A DNA stretch of 64,000 nucleotides from Parageobacillus thermantarcticus (GTDB lineage: Bacteria > Bacillota > Bacilli > Bacillales > Anoxybacillaceae): assembly GCF_900111865.1 (NCBI RefSeq), contig NZ_FOJS01000001.1:186001-250000 (forward strand), written 5' to 3'. The translations under genes and the position numbers were made by a program. Below, piece by piece: positions 10,046 through 20,110 of this stretch (position 1 is the stretch's first letter; every line of letters starts with the position of its first letter). The notes below the pieces were generated by a model that saw nothing but the letters and a program-made list of their open reading frames with translations, was not told the origin of the DNA and ran no database searches.

Positions 10046-10531
10046 ATGAAGAAACAAACGACGTTTTCTGGCATTATTCTCGTTGGACTTGGCGTTTACT
10101 TTTTAGCAAATCAACTTCATCTCCCACCGCTGCGTCTCTTTCAAGATTGGCCTGCGTTGCTCATCATTTTTGGCATTGCATTGATCGCACAGGCATACTC
10201 GGCACGTGAATACCAGCACATTTTCCCGGGGATCGTGTTGTTTGGATTTGGTCTCCATTTTTTACTTGCAAGCTTGTTCCAACGCTGGCCAAACCATGTT
10301 GGCGTGTTTTTTCTCATCATTGCCATCGCGTTTTTCTTTAGCTCTCGGAAAACAAAAAACGGGCTTGGCCAAAGCATATTTTTTTTAGCATTAGCCTTTA
10401 TCCTGCTGTTTTCTGAGCGGTTTTCACATTTGTTTCACATCGTCGAAACGAGCATTTCGTCCGTTTGGAAATTTTGGCCGCTTGCGCTAATCATTGTTGG
10501 TATATACATATTATTGATAAAACGAAAATAA
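10046..10531 (+). CDS. LiaI/LiaF-type transmembrane region protein (161 aa)
   Basis: Small polytopic membrane protein with about six hydrophobic segments and the alternating pattern FWPLALIIVGIYILL and FPGIVLFGFGLHFLL seen in LiaI/LiaF and DUF5668-type transmembrane regions. No catalytic motif is visible. The position between hemA and engB corresponds to ysxD of B. subtilis, but I cannot confirm orthology from sequence. The open frame begins at 10022; GGGAGG before the ATG at 10046 fixes the start. It is transcribed opposite to its neighbours and ends at a bidirectional terminator shared with engB. Confidence 0.8.
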   Translation: MKKQTTFSGIILVGLGVYFLANQLHLPPLRLFQDWPALLIIFGIALIAQAYSAREYQHIFPGIVLFGFGLHFLLASLFQRWPNHVGVFFLIIAIAFFFSSRKTKNGLGQSIFFLALAFILLFSERFSHLFHIVETSISSVWKFWPLALIIVGIYILLIKRK

Positions 10532-10537
10532 TCCATG

Positions 10538-10573
10538 CAAAAAACACCAGCTCCTTTTCTGCTGGTGTTTTTT
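10538..10573. terminator. Bidirectional terminator between the LiaI-like gene and engB
   Basis: AACACCAGC (10543-10551) pairs with GCTGGTGTT (10561-10569); there are A residues before and T residues after, so the hairpin works as a terminator for both converging genes. Confidence 0.9.
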
Positions 10574-10576
10574 CAC

Positions 10577-11158
10577 TTAAAGGAATCGTTCTAGCGCCGC
10601 CCAAGCTTCTTCTTTTCCTTGCCCCGTCTCCGCCGAAAACAAGATCAATTCGTCGCCATCGACGATATTCAACGTTTCGCGCACAATTTTTCGATGTTTT
10701 TGCCATTTCCCTTTTGGAACTTTATCGGCTTTTGTCGCAACAATGATCGTTGGAATCTCGTAATGTTTTAAAAACTCATACATCATCACATCATCCTTCG
10801 TCGGCGGATGGCGCAAGTCAACGAGCAGTACGACCGCCCGCAGCTGTTCTCTCGTCGTAAAATACGTTTCCATCATTTTGCCCCATGCTTCCCGCTCTTT
10901 CTTCGAAACCTTTGCAAATCCGTATCCCGGCACATCGACAAAGTACAACGCTTCATTAATCAAGTAAAAGTTTAACGTTTGCGTTTTCCCCGGCTTAGAC
11001 GAAGTACGTGCTAAATTTTTTCTGTTAATCATTTTATTAATAAAAGAAGATTTGCCGACATTGGAACGGCCGGCTAACGCGAATTCCGGCAACGCGCCGT
11101 CTGGATATTGTTCCGGCCTCACCGCGCTGACGACAATTTCCGCTTTTGTCACGTTCAT
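10577..11158 (-). CDS. engB: Ribosome biogenesis GTPase EngB (YsxC)
   Basis: Essential GTPase of the TrmE-Era-EngA family that acts in assembly of the 50S ribosomal subunit. G1 is GRSNVGKS (residues 30-37), G3 is DVPGYG and G4 is [15 protein letters not shown] corresponds to G5. Length is 193 aa. The ATG at 11158 overlaps the lonA TGA stop (ATGA), so translation is probably coupled to lonA. Order lonA-engB is as in B. subtilis. Confidence 0.96.
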   Translation of the reverse strand: MNVTKAEIVVSAVRPEQYPDGALPEFALAGRSNVGKSSFINKMINRKNLARTSSKPGKTQTLNFYLINEALYFVDVPGYGFAKVSKKEREAWGKMMETYFTTREQLRAVVLLVDLRHPPTKDDVMMYEFLKHYEIPTIIVATKADKVPKGKWQKHRKIVRETLNIVDGDELILFSAETGQGKEEAWAALERFL

Positions 11159-13476
11159 CGCCAATCCCCTACCAATGCGTGTTGTAATACTTCATCTAAA
11201 TGGGAAACGAGCACAAATTGCAAATCCTTTTTCACTACATCTGGAATATCGTCTAAGTCTTTTTCATTGTCCTTCGGCAAAATCACTTTTTTCAAGCCGG
11301 CACGATGGGCGCTTAACGTTTTTTCTTTTAATCCGCCAATTGGAAGCACGCGGCCGCGCAACGTAATTTCTCCCGTCATGCCGACAAAGCGGCTTACCGG
11401 GCGGCCCGTTAACGCGGAAATCAGCGCTGTCGCAATCGTAATCCCGGCCGATGGTCCGTCTTTCGGAACCGCGCCTTCCGGTACGTGAATATGAATATCA
11501 TATTTTTCATGAAATTCCGGGTCAATCCCAAGCTGTTCAGCGCGTGAACGCACGTAGCTAAACGCCGCTTGCGCTGATTCTTTCATGACATCGCCTAATT
11601 TTCCTGTTAATACAAGCTTTCCTTTTCCTGGCGCAAGCGAGACTTCGATGGACAACGTGTCGCCGCCAAAAGCCGTGTAGGCAAGTCCCGTCGCCACGCC
11701 GACTTGATCTTCTAATTCCGCTTGACCGTAGCGATATTTTCTCTTTCCTAAAAATTCCTCGATATTTTTCTCAGTAATGATGACGCGTTTTTTCTCCCCA
11801 GAAACGATGAACCGCGCCGCTTTTCGGCAAATCGCGGCAAGCTGCCGCTCCAATTCGCGCACTCCCGCTTCCCTTGTATAATAACGAATAATGCTCATCA
11901 TCGCGTCATCGCGTATTTGCAGCGCTGATTTTTTTAGTCCGTGTTCCTTTAGCTGTTTTGGAAGCAAATGGCGTTTAGCGATTTGTAACTTTTCGACTTC
12001 GGTATAGCCTGGGATTGTAATAATTTCCATACGATCCAAAAGCGGTTGCGGAATTGTCGCTAAATTATTTGCCGTCGCAATAAACATCACTTTTGATAAA
12101 TCGTACGGTTCTTCAATATAATGGTCGCTAAACGCATGGTTTTGTTCCGGATCGAGCACTTCCAAAAGCGCCGCGGACGGATCGCCGCGAAAATCGCTCG
12201 ACATTTTATCAATTTCATCCAATAAAAACACTGGATTAATCGTTCCTGCTTTTTTCATCCCTTGAATGATGCGCCCTGGCATCGCACCGACGTATGTGCG
12301 ACGGTGGCCGCGAATTTCCGATTCATCGCGGACGCCGCCCAGCGAAATGCGGACGAAGCGGCGGTTAAGAGATTTGGCAATCGAACGGGCAAGCGACGTT
12401 TTCCCGACTCCTGGCGGTCCTGCCAAGCAAAGAATCGGACCTTTTAGCGATTTCGTTAATTGCTGCACAGATAGAAATTCGAGCACCCGCTCTTTTACTT
12501 TTTCCAAACCATAATGATCTTCGTTTAATATCGCTTCCGCTCGTTTAATATCGTGAATATCTTCTGTTTGTGTTGACCAAGGAAGCGCAATGAGCCAGTC
12601 TAAATAATTGCGAATGACCGCGCTTTCCGCTGACGTTGCCGGAATTTTTTCATAACGGTCAAGCTCTTTGAGCGCCGTTTCCTTCACATGGCTTGGCATG
12701 CCGGCCGCTTCAATTTTTTCTTTCAAAGTCTCGACTTCTCCCGCTTTTCCTTCTTTTTCACCGAGTTCCTTTTGGATCGCCTTCATTTGTTCACGCAAAT
12801 AGTATTCTTTTTGCGTGCGCTCCATCGATTGCTTGACGCGCATGCTAATCTTTTTCTCAAGCTGCAGCACTTCTTTTTCATTATGAAGAATTTGAATAAT
12901 TTTATGGACGCGTTCCTTCACGTCGATCATTTCGAGAATGCGTTGTTTTTCTTCGAGCTTAAGCGGCAAATGGGAAGCGATAATGTCCGCCATCCGCCCC
13001 GGCTCGTCAATATCCGCGATCGAAGCATAAATATCGGCAGACAATCTTTTCGACAAGTTTATGTATTGTTCGAAATATTCGAGCATCGTCCGCTTCAGCG
13101 CTTCATCTTCTAAATCTTTCGCCGCGCGGTCCACAAACTTTTCTACTTTTACAATAAAATGCGGTTCTTCACTTACTACCTCAGTGATGAGCGCCCGCGC
13201 CATTCCTTCCACCAACACGCGAAACGTTCCGTTTGGAAGTTTAAGCAATTGTTTTACGCGCGCAAGCGTCCCCATTTTATACAAATCATCCATATCAGGC
13301 TCATCAATGGAAACATCTTTTTGTGATGTCAACAAAATGACATGATCTTCTACCATCGCTTTTTCAAGCGCCCTCACCGATTTTTCTCGTCCTACATCTA
13401 GATGCAACACCATCGTTGGAAAAACAAGCAATCCCCTTAGCGGCAAGAGGGGAACGATAAGTTCTTTCTTTTTCAC
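11155..13476 (-). CDS. lon: ATP-dependent protease LonA
   Basis: Cytoplasmic AAA+ serine protease that degrades misfolded and regulatory proteins. N-terminal Lon substrate domain ([18 protein letters not shown]), Walker [14 protein letters not shown], Walker B FLLDEIDK, and C-terminal protease domain with the catalytic Ser in [15 protein letters not shown] and the Lys in [14 protein letters not shown] frame from an ATG at 13491 exists, but that ATG is part of the ribosome binding site (GGAGG), so the GTG at 13476 is preferred (773 aa, the family length). A sigma-A promoter match lies upstream. I saw no CtsR operator repeat. Confidence 0.97.
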   Translation of the reverse strand: MKKKELIVPLLPLRGLLVFPTMVLHLDVGREKSVRALEKAMVEDHVILLTSQKDVSIDEPDMDDLYKMGTLARVKQLLKLPNGTFRVLVEGMARALITEVVSEEPHFIVKVEKFVDRAAKDLEDEALKRTMLEYFEQYINLSKRLSADIYASIADIDEPGRMADIIASHLPLKLEEKQRILEMIDVKERVHKIIQILHNEKEVLQLEKKISMRVKQSMERTQKEYYLREQMKAIQKELGEKEGKAGEVETLKEKIEAAGMPSHVKETALKELDRYEKIPATSAESAVIRNYLDWLIALPWSTQTEDIHDIKRAEAILNEDHYGLEKVKERVLEFLSVQQLTKSLKGPILCLAGPPGVGKTSLARSIAKSLNRRFVRISLGGVRDESEIRGHRRTYVGAMPGRIIQGMKKAGTINPVFLLDEIDKMSSDFRGDPSAALLEVLDPEQNHAFSDHYIEEPYDLSKVMFIATANNLATIPQPLLDRMEIITIPGYTEVEKLQIAKRHLLPKQLKEHGLKKSALQIRDDAMMSIIRYYTREAGVRELERQLAAICRKAARFIVSGEKKRVIITEKNIEEFLGKRKYRYGQAELEDQVGVATGLAYTAFGGDTLSIEVSLAPGKGKLVLTGKLGDVMKESAQAAFSYVRSRAEQLGIDPEFHEKYDIHIHVPEGAVPKDGPSAGITIATALISALTGRPVSRFVGMTGEITLRGRVLPIGGLKEKTLSAHRAGLKKVILPKDNEKDLDDIPDVVKKDLQFVLVSHLDEVLQHALVGDWR

Positions 13477-13512
13477 CGCGAACACCTCCATATCTCGCTT
13501 CTATTCGTCTAT

Positions 13513-13540
13513 TGTATAGCACGGCAGCCCTGTTTGTAAA
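13513..13540 (-). promoter_or_regulatory. Candidate sigma-A promoter of lonA-engB
   Basis: Minus-strand TTTACA (13535-13540) and TATACA (13513-13518) are separated by 16 bp; a TACAAT at 13511-13516 gives an 18-bp alternative. It lies about 35 bp upstream of the lonA GTG. Confidence 0.65.
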
Positions 13541-13631
13541 ATTCCACGACGCAAATGCAACGCATCTATGGATGCAAAACGAACAGCAACAGATGAGGCA
13601 AACATCTTGCTTATGAATACATCACACAAAG

Positions 13632-13671
13632 AAAAATCGACTTCGACACGTTGTTTCCTTCGTCGAAGTCG
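13632..13671 (-). terminator. Terminator of lonB
   Basis: A perfect 10-bp stem, CGACTTCGAC/GTCGAAGTCG (13638-13647 and 13662-13671), is followed on the minus strand by ATTTTTC. It separates lonB from the lonA promoter. Confidence 0.85.
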
Positions 13672-13685
13672 TATCGACCGCTAAA

Positions 13686-15356
13686 CTATACGGATTTTGT
13701 TTTAGAGCGATCGGCAGCTGCTGGAATGATTCTGCCGTGTTGGATAAAATTTTTTCCAAACACAATGGCAAACACTTCATCTAGACGTCGAACCGGGATA
13801 ATCTCGATCCCGCTCATTTCCCGCAAAATGGTTTGCATATTTTCTAACGGAACAATCACTTTTTTTGCTCCCGCCTGCTTCGCCGCTTTTACTTTTGGAA
13901 AAATTCCGCCCACCGGCTTGACATAACCGTGAATGCTGATTTCCCCCGTCATCGCTGCCGTACAATCGACAGGTATTTGATAAATCGCCGAATAAATTCC
14001 GGTTGCGATCGCAACTCCCGCGGATGGGCCATCGATTGGAATACCTCCAGGAAAATTCACATGAATATCATAACGGTCAGCAGGTACTCCCATCGTGCGC
14101 AATACCGTGATGACATTTTCAATGGAACCTTTCGCCATGCTTTTGCGGCGAATTGATTTTTCCTGAGTTCCAATCCTTTCTTCTTCGACGATGCCAGTAA
14201 TGTGAACAGTTCCTTTTTCTTTTGCTGGCAACGCAGCCACTTCAATTTCCAAAATCGTCCCTGTATTCGGTCCGCAGACCGCCAGACCGTTAACAATCCC
14301 GACCGACGGCGTTTCTGCAATTTTCTTTTCATACCGCGGCGACAATTGACTGGAGTGGATCACCCATTCAATATCTTTCTCTAAAATCGTTTCACGGTTT
14401 TCGGAAATGGCGATTCCCGCGGCAATTTGCATAATATTCACCGCTTCCCGTCCATTTCGTGCATAAGACGCAAGAATGCGAATCCCGTTTTCCGATACTT
14501 TTAAACGAATTTTATCCGCTGCTTTTTTCGCGATAAGCGCAATTTCCTCTTGATCGAGTTCGCGGAAAAACACTTCTAAACAGCGCGAGCGAATAGCTGG
14601 AGGAATTTCGTTTGGCGTCCTCGTCGTCGCACCGACAAGCCGAAAATCGGCAGGAAGTCCATTTTGAAAAATATCATGGATATGGCTTGGAATTTGCGGA
14701 TTTTCCTTGCTATAATAAGCACTTTCAAAAAATACTTTTCGGTCTTCAAGCACTTTCAGCAATTTATTCATTTGAATCGGGTGAAGTTCCCCAATTTCAT
14801 CAATAAATAAAATCCCACCGTGCGCGTTCGTGACCGCTCCTTGCTTTGGCTGCGGGATTCCCGCTTGCCCCATTGCTCCAGCCCCTTGATAAATCGGATC
14901 ATGCACAGACCCGATTAACGGATCGGCAATTCCGCGTTCATCAAACCGCGCCGTCGTTGCATCCAATTCAACAAATGCGGCATCTTCTTTAAAAGGAGAA
15001 AGCGGATTTTTTTTCGCCTCTTCCAAAACAAGGCGAGCCGCAGCCGTTTTTCCAACACCAGGAGGTCCGTAAATAATGACATGCTGCGGGTTTGGACCGC
15101 ATAACGCCGCTTTTAGTGCCTTGATTCCATCTTCTTGGCCGACAATATCGCTAAAACTTTTCGGCCTTACTTTTTCCGCAAGCGGTTCCGTTAACGAAAT
15201 AGATCGCAGTTTCCGCAGTTGCTCCATTTCTTTTCGCGATTCTTTATCGATCGAAACTTTTTGGATTCGTTGGCTTTTAAGCAAATTCCAAAAATAAAGG
15301 CCGATAATAATCCCGAAAAACAGTTGTATTAATAGCACAACGTTTGCCCAGTTCAT
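13686..15356 (-). CDS. lonB: ATP-dependent protease LonB (membrane-anchored)
   Basis: Lon-type protease of sporulating bacilli with an N-terminal membrane anchor (WANVVLLIQLFFGIIIGLYF), an AAA+ domain ([22 protein letters not shown]) and a C-terminal protease domain with catalytic Ser in IDGPSAGVAIATG. It lacks the Lon N-domain. GGAGG before the ATG at 15356 sets the start (556 aa). In B. subtilis lonB is a forespore (sigma-F) gene, and a sigma-F-like promoter is present upstream. It stands between clpX and lonA, in the conserved order. Confidence 0.95.
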   Translation of the reverse strand: MNWANVVLLIQLFFGIIIGLYFWNLLKSQRIQKVSIDKESRKEMEQLRKLRSISLTEPLAEKVRPKSFSDIVGQEDGIKALKAALCGPNPQHVIIYGPPGVGKTAAARLVLEEAKKNPLSPFKEDAAFVELDATTARFDERGIADPLIGSVHDPIYQGAGAMGQAGIPQPKQGAVTNAHGGILFIDEIGELHPIQMNKLLKVLEDRKVFFESAYYSKENPQIPSHIHDIFQNGLPADFRLVGATTRTPNEIPPAIRSRCLEVFFRELDQEEIALIAKKAADKIRLKVSENGIRILASYARNGREAVNIMQIAAGIAISENRETILEKDIEWVIHSSQLSPRYEKKIAETPSVGIVNGLAVCGPNTGTILEIEVAALPAKEKGTVHITGIVEEERIGTQEKSIRRKSMAKGSIENVITVLRTMGVPADRYDIHVNFPGGIPIDGPSAGVAIATGIYSAIYQIPVDCTAAMTGEISIHGYVKPVGGIFPKVKAAKQAGAKKVIVPLENMQTILREMSGIEIIPVRRLDEVFAIVFGKNFIQHGRIIPAAADRSKTKSV

Positions 15357-15396
15357 TTCTGAAATCCTCCTGCCTTCCAATAGGATGTAGTATGAT

Positions 15397-15425
15397 AGTA
15401 TCTCCGTGAAAAGGCAGGAATAAAC
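15397..15425 (-). promoter_or_regulatory. Sigma-F-like promoter of lonB
   Basis: Minus-strand GTTTA (15421-15425) is followed after exactly 15 bp by GGAGATACT (15397-15405), which fits the forespore -10 pattern GGNNANANT. The -35 differs from GTATA at one base. lonB of B. subtilis is known to be sigma-F dependent. The -35 box touches the T run of the clpX terminator. Confidence 0.65.
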
Positions 15426-15458
15426 AAAAAAAGAAACCGCCTTATGATTAAGGCAGTT
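15423..15458 (-). terminator. Terminator of clpX
   Basis: AACTGCCTT pairs with AAGGCGGTT (15450-15458 with 15435-15443), including one G-T pair, and is followed on the minus strand by TTCTTTTTTT. Confidence 0.88.
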
Positions 15459-15467
15459 CCCAAAATG

Positions 15468-16730
15468 TTACGCGGACGTTTTCCGCCCCTCCACCACGGT
15501 TCCGTCATGGCCAATGAGTTTTGGCGGTTCATTGCCGCGGACCGTCTCTACAGTAATAATGCATTTTTGCACATCTTCACGTGATGGCAGCTCGAACATG
15601 ACATCAAGCATAATTCCTTCAATAATCGAGCGGAGACCGCGCGCTCCTGTTTTTCGTTCAATCGCTTTTTTCGCAATCTCGCGCAGCGCTTCTTCTTCAA
15701 ATTCAAGTTCGACCCCATCAAGTTCAAGCATTTTTTGATATTGCTTCACAATCGCGTTTTTCGGTTTCGTCAATATATCCATAAGCGCCTGTTCATCAAG
15801 CGGCTCTAACGTCGTGATAACCGGAAGGCGGCCGATGAATTCCGGAATGAGCCCAAACTTTAATAAATCTTCCGGAAGCACTTTGGACAATAAATTTTTC
15901 TCATCCACTTCTGATTGCTGGATGTCGGCGCCAAACCCGATCACTTTTTTCCCTAAACGGCGTTTAATAATCGGTTCAATTCCATCAAACGCACCGCCGC
16001 AAATAAATAAAATGTTCGTCGTGTCAATTTGGATGAACTCTTGATGCGGATGTTTGCGGCCGCCTTGAGGCGGAACACTAGCAATCGTTCCCTCTAAAAT
16101 TTTTAATAGCGCCTGCTGTACTCCTTCGCCAGATACGTCGCGCGTAATCGAAGGGTTTTCCGATTTACGGGCGATTTTATCGATTTCATCGATATAAATA
16201 ATCCCTTTTTCCGCCCGTTCCACATCATAATCTGCTGCCTGAATAAGCTTGAGCAAAATGTTTTCCACATCTTCCCCGACGTACCCAGCTTCTGTGAGCG
16301 ACGTCGCATCGGCAATTGCAAACGGCACGTTTAAAATGCGCGCCAATGTTTGCGCAAGCAACGTTTTTCCGCTTCCTGTCGGCCCAATCATTAAAATGTT
16401 GCTTTTCGATAATTCGACATCGTCGATTTTACTGCCGGAATTAATCCGTTTATAATGATTATAAACGGCGACTGCCAACGACTTTTTCGCTTCATCTTGG
16501 CCGATGACATATTCATCTAAAATTTCGCGAATTTCTTTTGGCTTCGGAATATCTTTAAATTCAAATTCCTCTTCATTCCCCAACTCTTCTTCCACAATCT
16601 CCGTGCATAGCTCGATGCATTCGTCACATATGTATACACCGGGACCAGCAACGAGCTTGCGGACTTGATCTTGCGTTTTTCCGCAAAACGAACACTTTAA
16701 CTGCCCTTTTTCATCATTAAATTTAAACAT
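15468..16730 (-). CDS. clpX: ATP-dependent Clp protease ATP-binding subunit ClpX
   Basis: AAA+ unfoldase that feeds substrates to ClpP. The N-terminal zinc-binding domain has Cys13, Cys16, Cys35 and Cys38 (CSFCGK, CDECIEL). Walker A is [12 protein letters not shown] and Walker [11 protein letters not shown]; sensor and pore residues follow the family pattern ([15 protein letters not shown]). The open frame extends to 16784, but the family start [10 protein letters not shown] at 16730 (420 aa) is preceded by AAGGGGTG. A second ATG lies one codon earlier. It sits between tig and lonB, with its own promoter. Confidence 0.97.
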   Translation of the reverse strand: MFKFNDEKGQLKCSFCGKTQDQVRKLVAGPGVYICDECIELCTEIVEEELGNEEEFEFKDIPKPKEIREILDEYVIGQDEAKKSLAVAVYNHYKRINSGSKIDDVELSKSNILMIGPTGSGKTLLAQTLARILNVPFAIADATSLTEAGYVGEDVENILLKLIQAADYDVERAEKGIIYIDEIDKIARKSENPSITRDVSGEGVQQALLKILEGTIASVPPQGGRKHPHQEFIQIDTTNILFICGGAFDGIEPIIKRRLGKKVIGFGADIQQSEVDEKNLLSKVLPEDLLKFGLIPEFIGRLPVITTLEPLDEQALMDILTKPKNAIVKQYQKMLELDGVELEFEEEALREIAKKAIERKTGARGLRSIIEGIMLDVMFELPSREDVQKCIITVETVRGNEPPKLIGHDGTVVEGRKTSA

Positions 16731-16821
16731 CATGTTCACCCCTTGCCATATCGCACAACTTATATGTATTTTATTCACTCCCACAAAACTTTGCCGACAA
16801 AACTTATGTATTGGTCATTTT

Positions 16822-16850
16822 ATCATAAATAATCACCAAAAGGCTAACAA
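16822..16850 (-). promoter_or_regulatory. Candidate sigma-A promoter of clpX
   Basis: Minus-strand TTGTTA (16845-16850) and TATGAT (16822-16827) with a 17-bp spacer, about 90 bp upstream of the clpX start. Confidence 0.7.
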
Positions 16851-16904
16851 AAAATATAATGCGTTAGAAAAATTAGAAAATTGTTCATCACACTCCACTT
16901 TTTG

Positions 16905-16945
16905 TATGAAAGAACAAGGCACGAACATTCGCGCCTTGTTCTTTA
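16905..16945 (-). terminator. Hairpin after tig, likely terminator
   Basis: AGAACAAGGC (16911-16920) pairs with GCCTTGTTCT (16933-16942), a 10-bp stem immediately after the tig stop. The T run on the minus strand is short (TTC then ATAC), so termination efficiency is uncertain. Confidence 0.55.
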
Positions 16946-16950
16946 ATATA

Positions 16951-18237
16951 TTATGCCGCAACTTTGCTATGCTCTACAAGGAAATCGATCGTTTTTCGCC
17001 ATTTCAAATCTTCTTTGACGCCTTCGAGACTTCCTAATAGCTCTTTTAATTTGTCAACTTCCAAATTGTATGTTTTCGCCATTTTTTCTAGTTCTTCATT
17101 CACTTCTTCTTCTGTTACTTCAATATTTTCTGCCTTTGCAATCGCTTCTAATGTTAGCGCAACACGAACGCGTTTTTCCGCGTCCTCTTTCATTTGTTCA
17201 CGCAACGCCGCTTCATCTTGGCCGGAGAATTGATAATAAAGGTCAAGGTTTAACCCTTGTAGTTGCAAACGTTGATCAAATTCGCGCAACATGCGGTCAG
17301 TTTCGTTTTTCACCATTACTTCTGGAATATCGATTTCCGCATTTTCCGCTGCCTTTTCGACAACCGCGTCGCGAAGCGCTGCTTCCGCTTCATTCTTTTT
17401 CGTTTCTTCCAGTCTTGCGCGAATTTTTTCTTTTAATTGTTCCAATGTTTCCACTTCATCATCTACGTCTTTTGCGAATTCATCGTCCAATGCTGGAAGC
17501 TGTTTTTCTTTTACTTCATGTACTTTGACTTTAAATGTTGCAGGTTTGCCCGCTAATTCTTTTGCATGATATTCTTCAGGGAACGTCACTTCAATTTCTT
17601 TTTCTTCTCCTGCTTTCATGCCGACCAATTGATCTTCAAACCCTGGAATGAATACGCCGGAGCCGATTTCAAGCGAGTAATTTTCCGCTTTTCCTCCTTC
17701 AAATGGCTCGCCATCCACAAAACCTTCGAAATCGATTACCGCTGTATCGCCTTTTTCGATTTTTCCGTCTTCCTTTACGACAAGTTCCGCGTAGTTTTCT
17801 TGCAGACGTTTCAATTCGTTTTCCACATCTTCATCTGTAACGGTAGCATCCATTTTTTCTACTTCTAACCCTTTATATTGTCCAAGTTTCACTTCCGGTT
17901 TTACGATTACCCTTGCTGTAAAAATAAGGCTTTTTCCTTTTTCCATTTGCTCAATGTCGATTTTTGGAATATCGACAGGTTCAATTCCCGCCTCTTCCAC
18001 AGCTTTTGCGTACGCTTCCGGCAATAAAATATCCAGTGCATCTTGATATAGCGCTTCGACCCCAAAGCGTTTTTCAAAAATAACGCGCGGTACTTTTCCT
18101 TTGCGGAATCCTGGAACAGTGACGTTTTTCACTACTTTTTTAAACGCCGCATCCAGTCCTTCATTTACTTTTTCTGCGTCCACTTCGACAGTAAGAACGC
18201 CTTCATGTCCTTCAAGCTTTTCCCATTTTACTGACAT
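16951..18237 (-). CDS. tig: Trigger factor, ribosome-bound chaperone/PPIase
   Basis: Binds at the ribosomal exit tunnel and shields nascent chains. The N-terminal ribosome-binding domain ends with the signature GFRKGKVPR (residues 42-50), the central FKBP-type prolyl isomerase domain contains [20 protein letters not shown], and the C-terminal helical chaperone domain follows. Length is 428 aa. The start at 18237 follows TTGGAGGG. The leader contains a perfect 13-bp hairpin and a promoter of good quality. Confidence 0.97.
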   Translation of the reverse strand: MSVKWEKLEGHEGVLTVEVDAEKVNEGLDAAFKKVVKNVTVPGFRKGKVPRVIFEKRFGVEALYQDALDILLPEAYAKAVEEAGIEPVDIPKIDIEQMEKGKSLIFTARVIVKPEVKLGQYKGLEVEKMDATVTDEDVENELKRLQENYAELVVKEDGKIEKGDTAVIDFEGFVDGEPFEGGKAENYSLEIGSGVFIPGFEDQLVGMKAGEEKEIEVTFPEEYHAKELAGKPATFKVKVHEVKEKQLPALDDEFAKDVDDEVETLEQLKEKIRARLEETKKNEAEAALRDAVVEKAAENAEIDIPEVMVKNETDRMLREFDQRLQLQGLNLDLYYQFSGQDEAALREQMKEDAEKRVRVALTLEAIAKAENIEVTEEEVNEELEKMAKTYNLEVDKLKELLGSLEGVKEDLKWRKTIDFLVEHSKVAA

Positions 18238-18263
18238 AATATTCCCTCCAACTAAAAATCATT

Positions 18264-18299
18264 AAGATAATGAAAATCTCTCTATTTTTTCATTATCTT
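18264..18299. other. Perfect 13-bp hairpin in the tig leader
   Basis: AAGATAATGAAAA (18264-18276) and TTTTCATTATCTT (18287-18299) form a perfect stem around a 10-nt loop. It lies in the 5' untranslated region of tig, about 27 nt before the start codon. On the plus strand it is followed by a T-rich run and resembles a terminator for transcription in the antisense direction; on the minus strand it could affect leader stability or initiation. Confidence 0.6.
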
Positions 18300-18358
18300 T
18301 TTATTATTTCCATATATGTAGCGAAAACGTAAAAATATATACGCAATACAACCATTAT

Positions 18359-18386
18359 ATTATAACATACAACGAGGATGTTTCAA
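18359..18386 (-). promoter_or_regulatory. Sigma-A promoter of tig
   Basis: Minus-strand TTGAAA (18381-18386) and TATAAT (18359-18364) are separated by 16 bp. A second overlapping TATAAT lies at 18354-18359. Confidence 0.78.
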
Positions 18387-18400
18387 TACGAACGGAATGA

Positions 18401-19381
18401 TTAAAAATAGGAAATTTTCTCTGCTTCGTAAAGTTTTTCGCAAAGAAAGTCGACATCTTGAACTTGAACGTGATAAATACGAGCTATTTCTTCCGAAGTT
18501 GTTCGCATTCCTTGAAATTGGCAAGCGACGAGATGAAGCGCAGCGACCCACTCGTCGAGTAAAGCGGGGGCTGGTGAAAACGGATAAAGAACGTACGTGT
18601 AACGAAGCCAAATATCTACAGCCACTTCATATAAGCTTGGATTTTTGCTTGCTAACTTATCTTCCAATTGCCGCAAAACGTTTACAGCAAACGTTGTTTG
18701 GGAACGTTCATTCAGCTTCGCTGGTATGACTTCCATTATTTCTCCAAATTTTTCGACCGTTACAACATCGGATACATTTTTTGACGTCAGCAAGCGTAAA
18801 ACCATCGTTTTTGTTATCGGATTATTTGCTTCATTCAGCAAGTATTGTTTTAGAATAAAAAGAACGGGAGTAATATCCTCGTTTTCTAGCCGCTTAATCA
18901 CTTTCATATGCTCAGTAACGTCGTTTGACGAAAGCAGCTGCAAAACATCATCTTGTTCGGCAGACGGCAGACAACGTTCGTTCAGCTGTCGGATGAAATG
19001 AAGCAAGCGCAGCAAATGCTCTCTGACCGAAGAAGGAAGAGAATGTCGACGCAGCGCTTGGCGTATCACGGTTTCGGCTTGCACATATCGACGCTGCTGC
19101 ATCAAGATCGATATATATATTTGCAAAAGATCGACATCTTCCGCATTTTCTTGAAGCAACATTTGACAGCGACGTTCAGCCTCAGAAAATTCGCCTAATT
19201 CACAAAAACAAACGACAATGCTAAGCTTTACATGAAAGCTATCCTCGCCAAGCCGTTCCGCTTCATGAAAAAAATGAAGCGCTTCATGATATCGCTTTGC
19301 TTGTAATGCTTTTATCCCTTCTTCGACAAGACGTTCTTTAGCATAAGGAAACAAAATGATTTTTTCATTTTTCCGCTCCAT
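18401..19381 (-). CDS. ysoA: TPR-repeat protein YsoA
   Basis: Helical-repeat protein; the segment AKRYHEALHFFHEAERLG and the following helices fit tetratricopeptide repeats, implying a protein-interaction role. No enzymatic motif is visible. The position between tig and leuD matches B. subtilis ysoA, whose function I do not know. The open frame begins at 19441, overlapping sequence just after the leuD terminator. The ATG at 19381 is favoured by the family-like start MERKNEKIILFPYAK, although its ribosome binding site (GGGGCGGACC) is only moderate. Confidence 0.8.
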   Translation of the reverse strand: MERKNEKIILFPYAKERLVEEGIKALQAKRYHEALHFFHEAERLGEDSFHVKLSIVVCFCELGEFSEAERRCQMLLQENAEDVDLLQIYISILMQQRRYVQAETVIRQALRRHSLPSSVREHLLRLLHFIRQLNERCLPSAEQDDVLQLLSSNDVTEHMKVIKRLENEDITPVLFILKQYLLNEANNPITKTMVLRLLTSKNVSDVVTVEKFGEIMEVIPAKLNERSQTTFAVNVLRQLEDKLASKNPSLYEVAVDIWLRYTYVLYPFSPAPALLDEWVAALHLVACQFQGMRTTSEEIARIYHVQVQDVDFLCEKLYEAEKISYF

Positions 19382-19451
19382 GTTCGGTCCGCCCCATAAA
19401 AATTTTGAAACAAGTGTAGCAAGTTTTCTTGCAAAATACAAGCAAAATAAT

Positions 19452-19492
19452 CAGAAAAGAAGCCGTTCCAACACGTTGCGGCGGAACGGCCT
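19452..19492 (-). terminator. Terminator of the ilv-leu operon
   Basis: GGCCGTTCC pairs with GGAACGGCT (19483-19491 with 19461-19469, one wobble) and is followed on the minus strand by TCTTTTCTG, directly after leuD. Confidence 0.8.
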
Positions 19493-19504
19493 CCTTCTAT
19501 CTAT

Positions 19505-20098
19505 TTATGGCAATGGGCAATGTTTTTTTTCATACTCCGCGATATACGGCTCATAAACGAACGTTAAATCGATTTCATCCCAACCTTTTAAAAGCAGCTG
19601 TTTTCGGTATGGATCAATGTCAAACGTCCGCTCAAATCCATTATCATCGTACACGCGTTGATCTTCTAGCGAAATGGTGAGTTCATAATCCGCTTTTGTA
19701 CTCTCACGTAGCAAATATTCGACGTCCTGCTTGGCTAAACGAATTGGCAATAGCCCGTTTTTTAAGCAGTTGTTATAAAAGATGTCAGCGAATGACGGGG
19801 CGATAATCGCTTGAAACCCGTAATCTTGCAGCGCCCATGGCGCATGTTCGCGCGATGACCCGCAGCCGAAATTTTCATTGGCTACGAGAATCGTTGCACC
19901 TTCGTTTTCCGGCCGGTTTAATTCAAAATCAGGATTTGGTTTTTCCCCATCGATATAGCGCCAGTCGTAAAAGAGAAACTTACCAAATCCCGTACGCTCA
20001 ATTCGTTTTAAAAACTGTTTTGGAATAATTTGGTCTGTATCGATATTGGCACGGTCGATTCCCGCGACTTTGCCTTTATGAACAGTAAACGGCTTCAT
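19505..20098 (-). CDS. leuD: 3-isopropylmalate dehydratase, small subunit
   Basis: Swivel-domain subunit of isopropylmalate isomerase, which pairs with LeuC to convert 2- to 3-isopropylmalate. Family motifs ILVANENFGCGSSREHAPWAL (substrate-binding loop) and IIAPSFADIFYNNCLKNG are intact; 197 aa is normal. The ATG at 20098 follows GGAGGG. Last gene of the ilv-leu operon. Confidence 0.97.
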   Translation of the reverse strand: MKPFTVHKGKVAGIDRANIDTDQIIPKQFLKRIERTGFGKFLFYDWRYIDGEKPNPDFELNRPENEGATILVANENFGCGSSREHAPWALQDYGFQAIIAPSFADIFYNNCLKNGLLPIRLAKQDVEYLLRESTKADYELTISLEDQRVYDDNGFERTFDIDPYRKQLLLKGWDEIDLTFVYEPYIAEYEKKHCPLP

Positions 20099-20110
20099 TC
20101 GTTTCCCTCC

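Noticed and set aside
13511-13640. CtsR or HrcA operator upstream of lonA
   Set aside because: I looked for GGTCAAA-type heptad repeats and a CIRCE inverted repeat and found neither; only a short GCATC/GATGC palindrome is present.
16911-16942. Possible riboswitch-like structure between clpX and tig
   Set aside because: Only one simple stem directly after the tig stop is present; a terminator is the simplest explanation.
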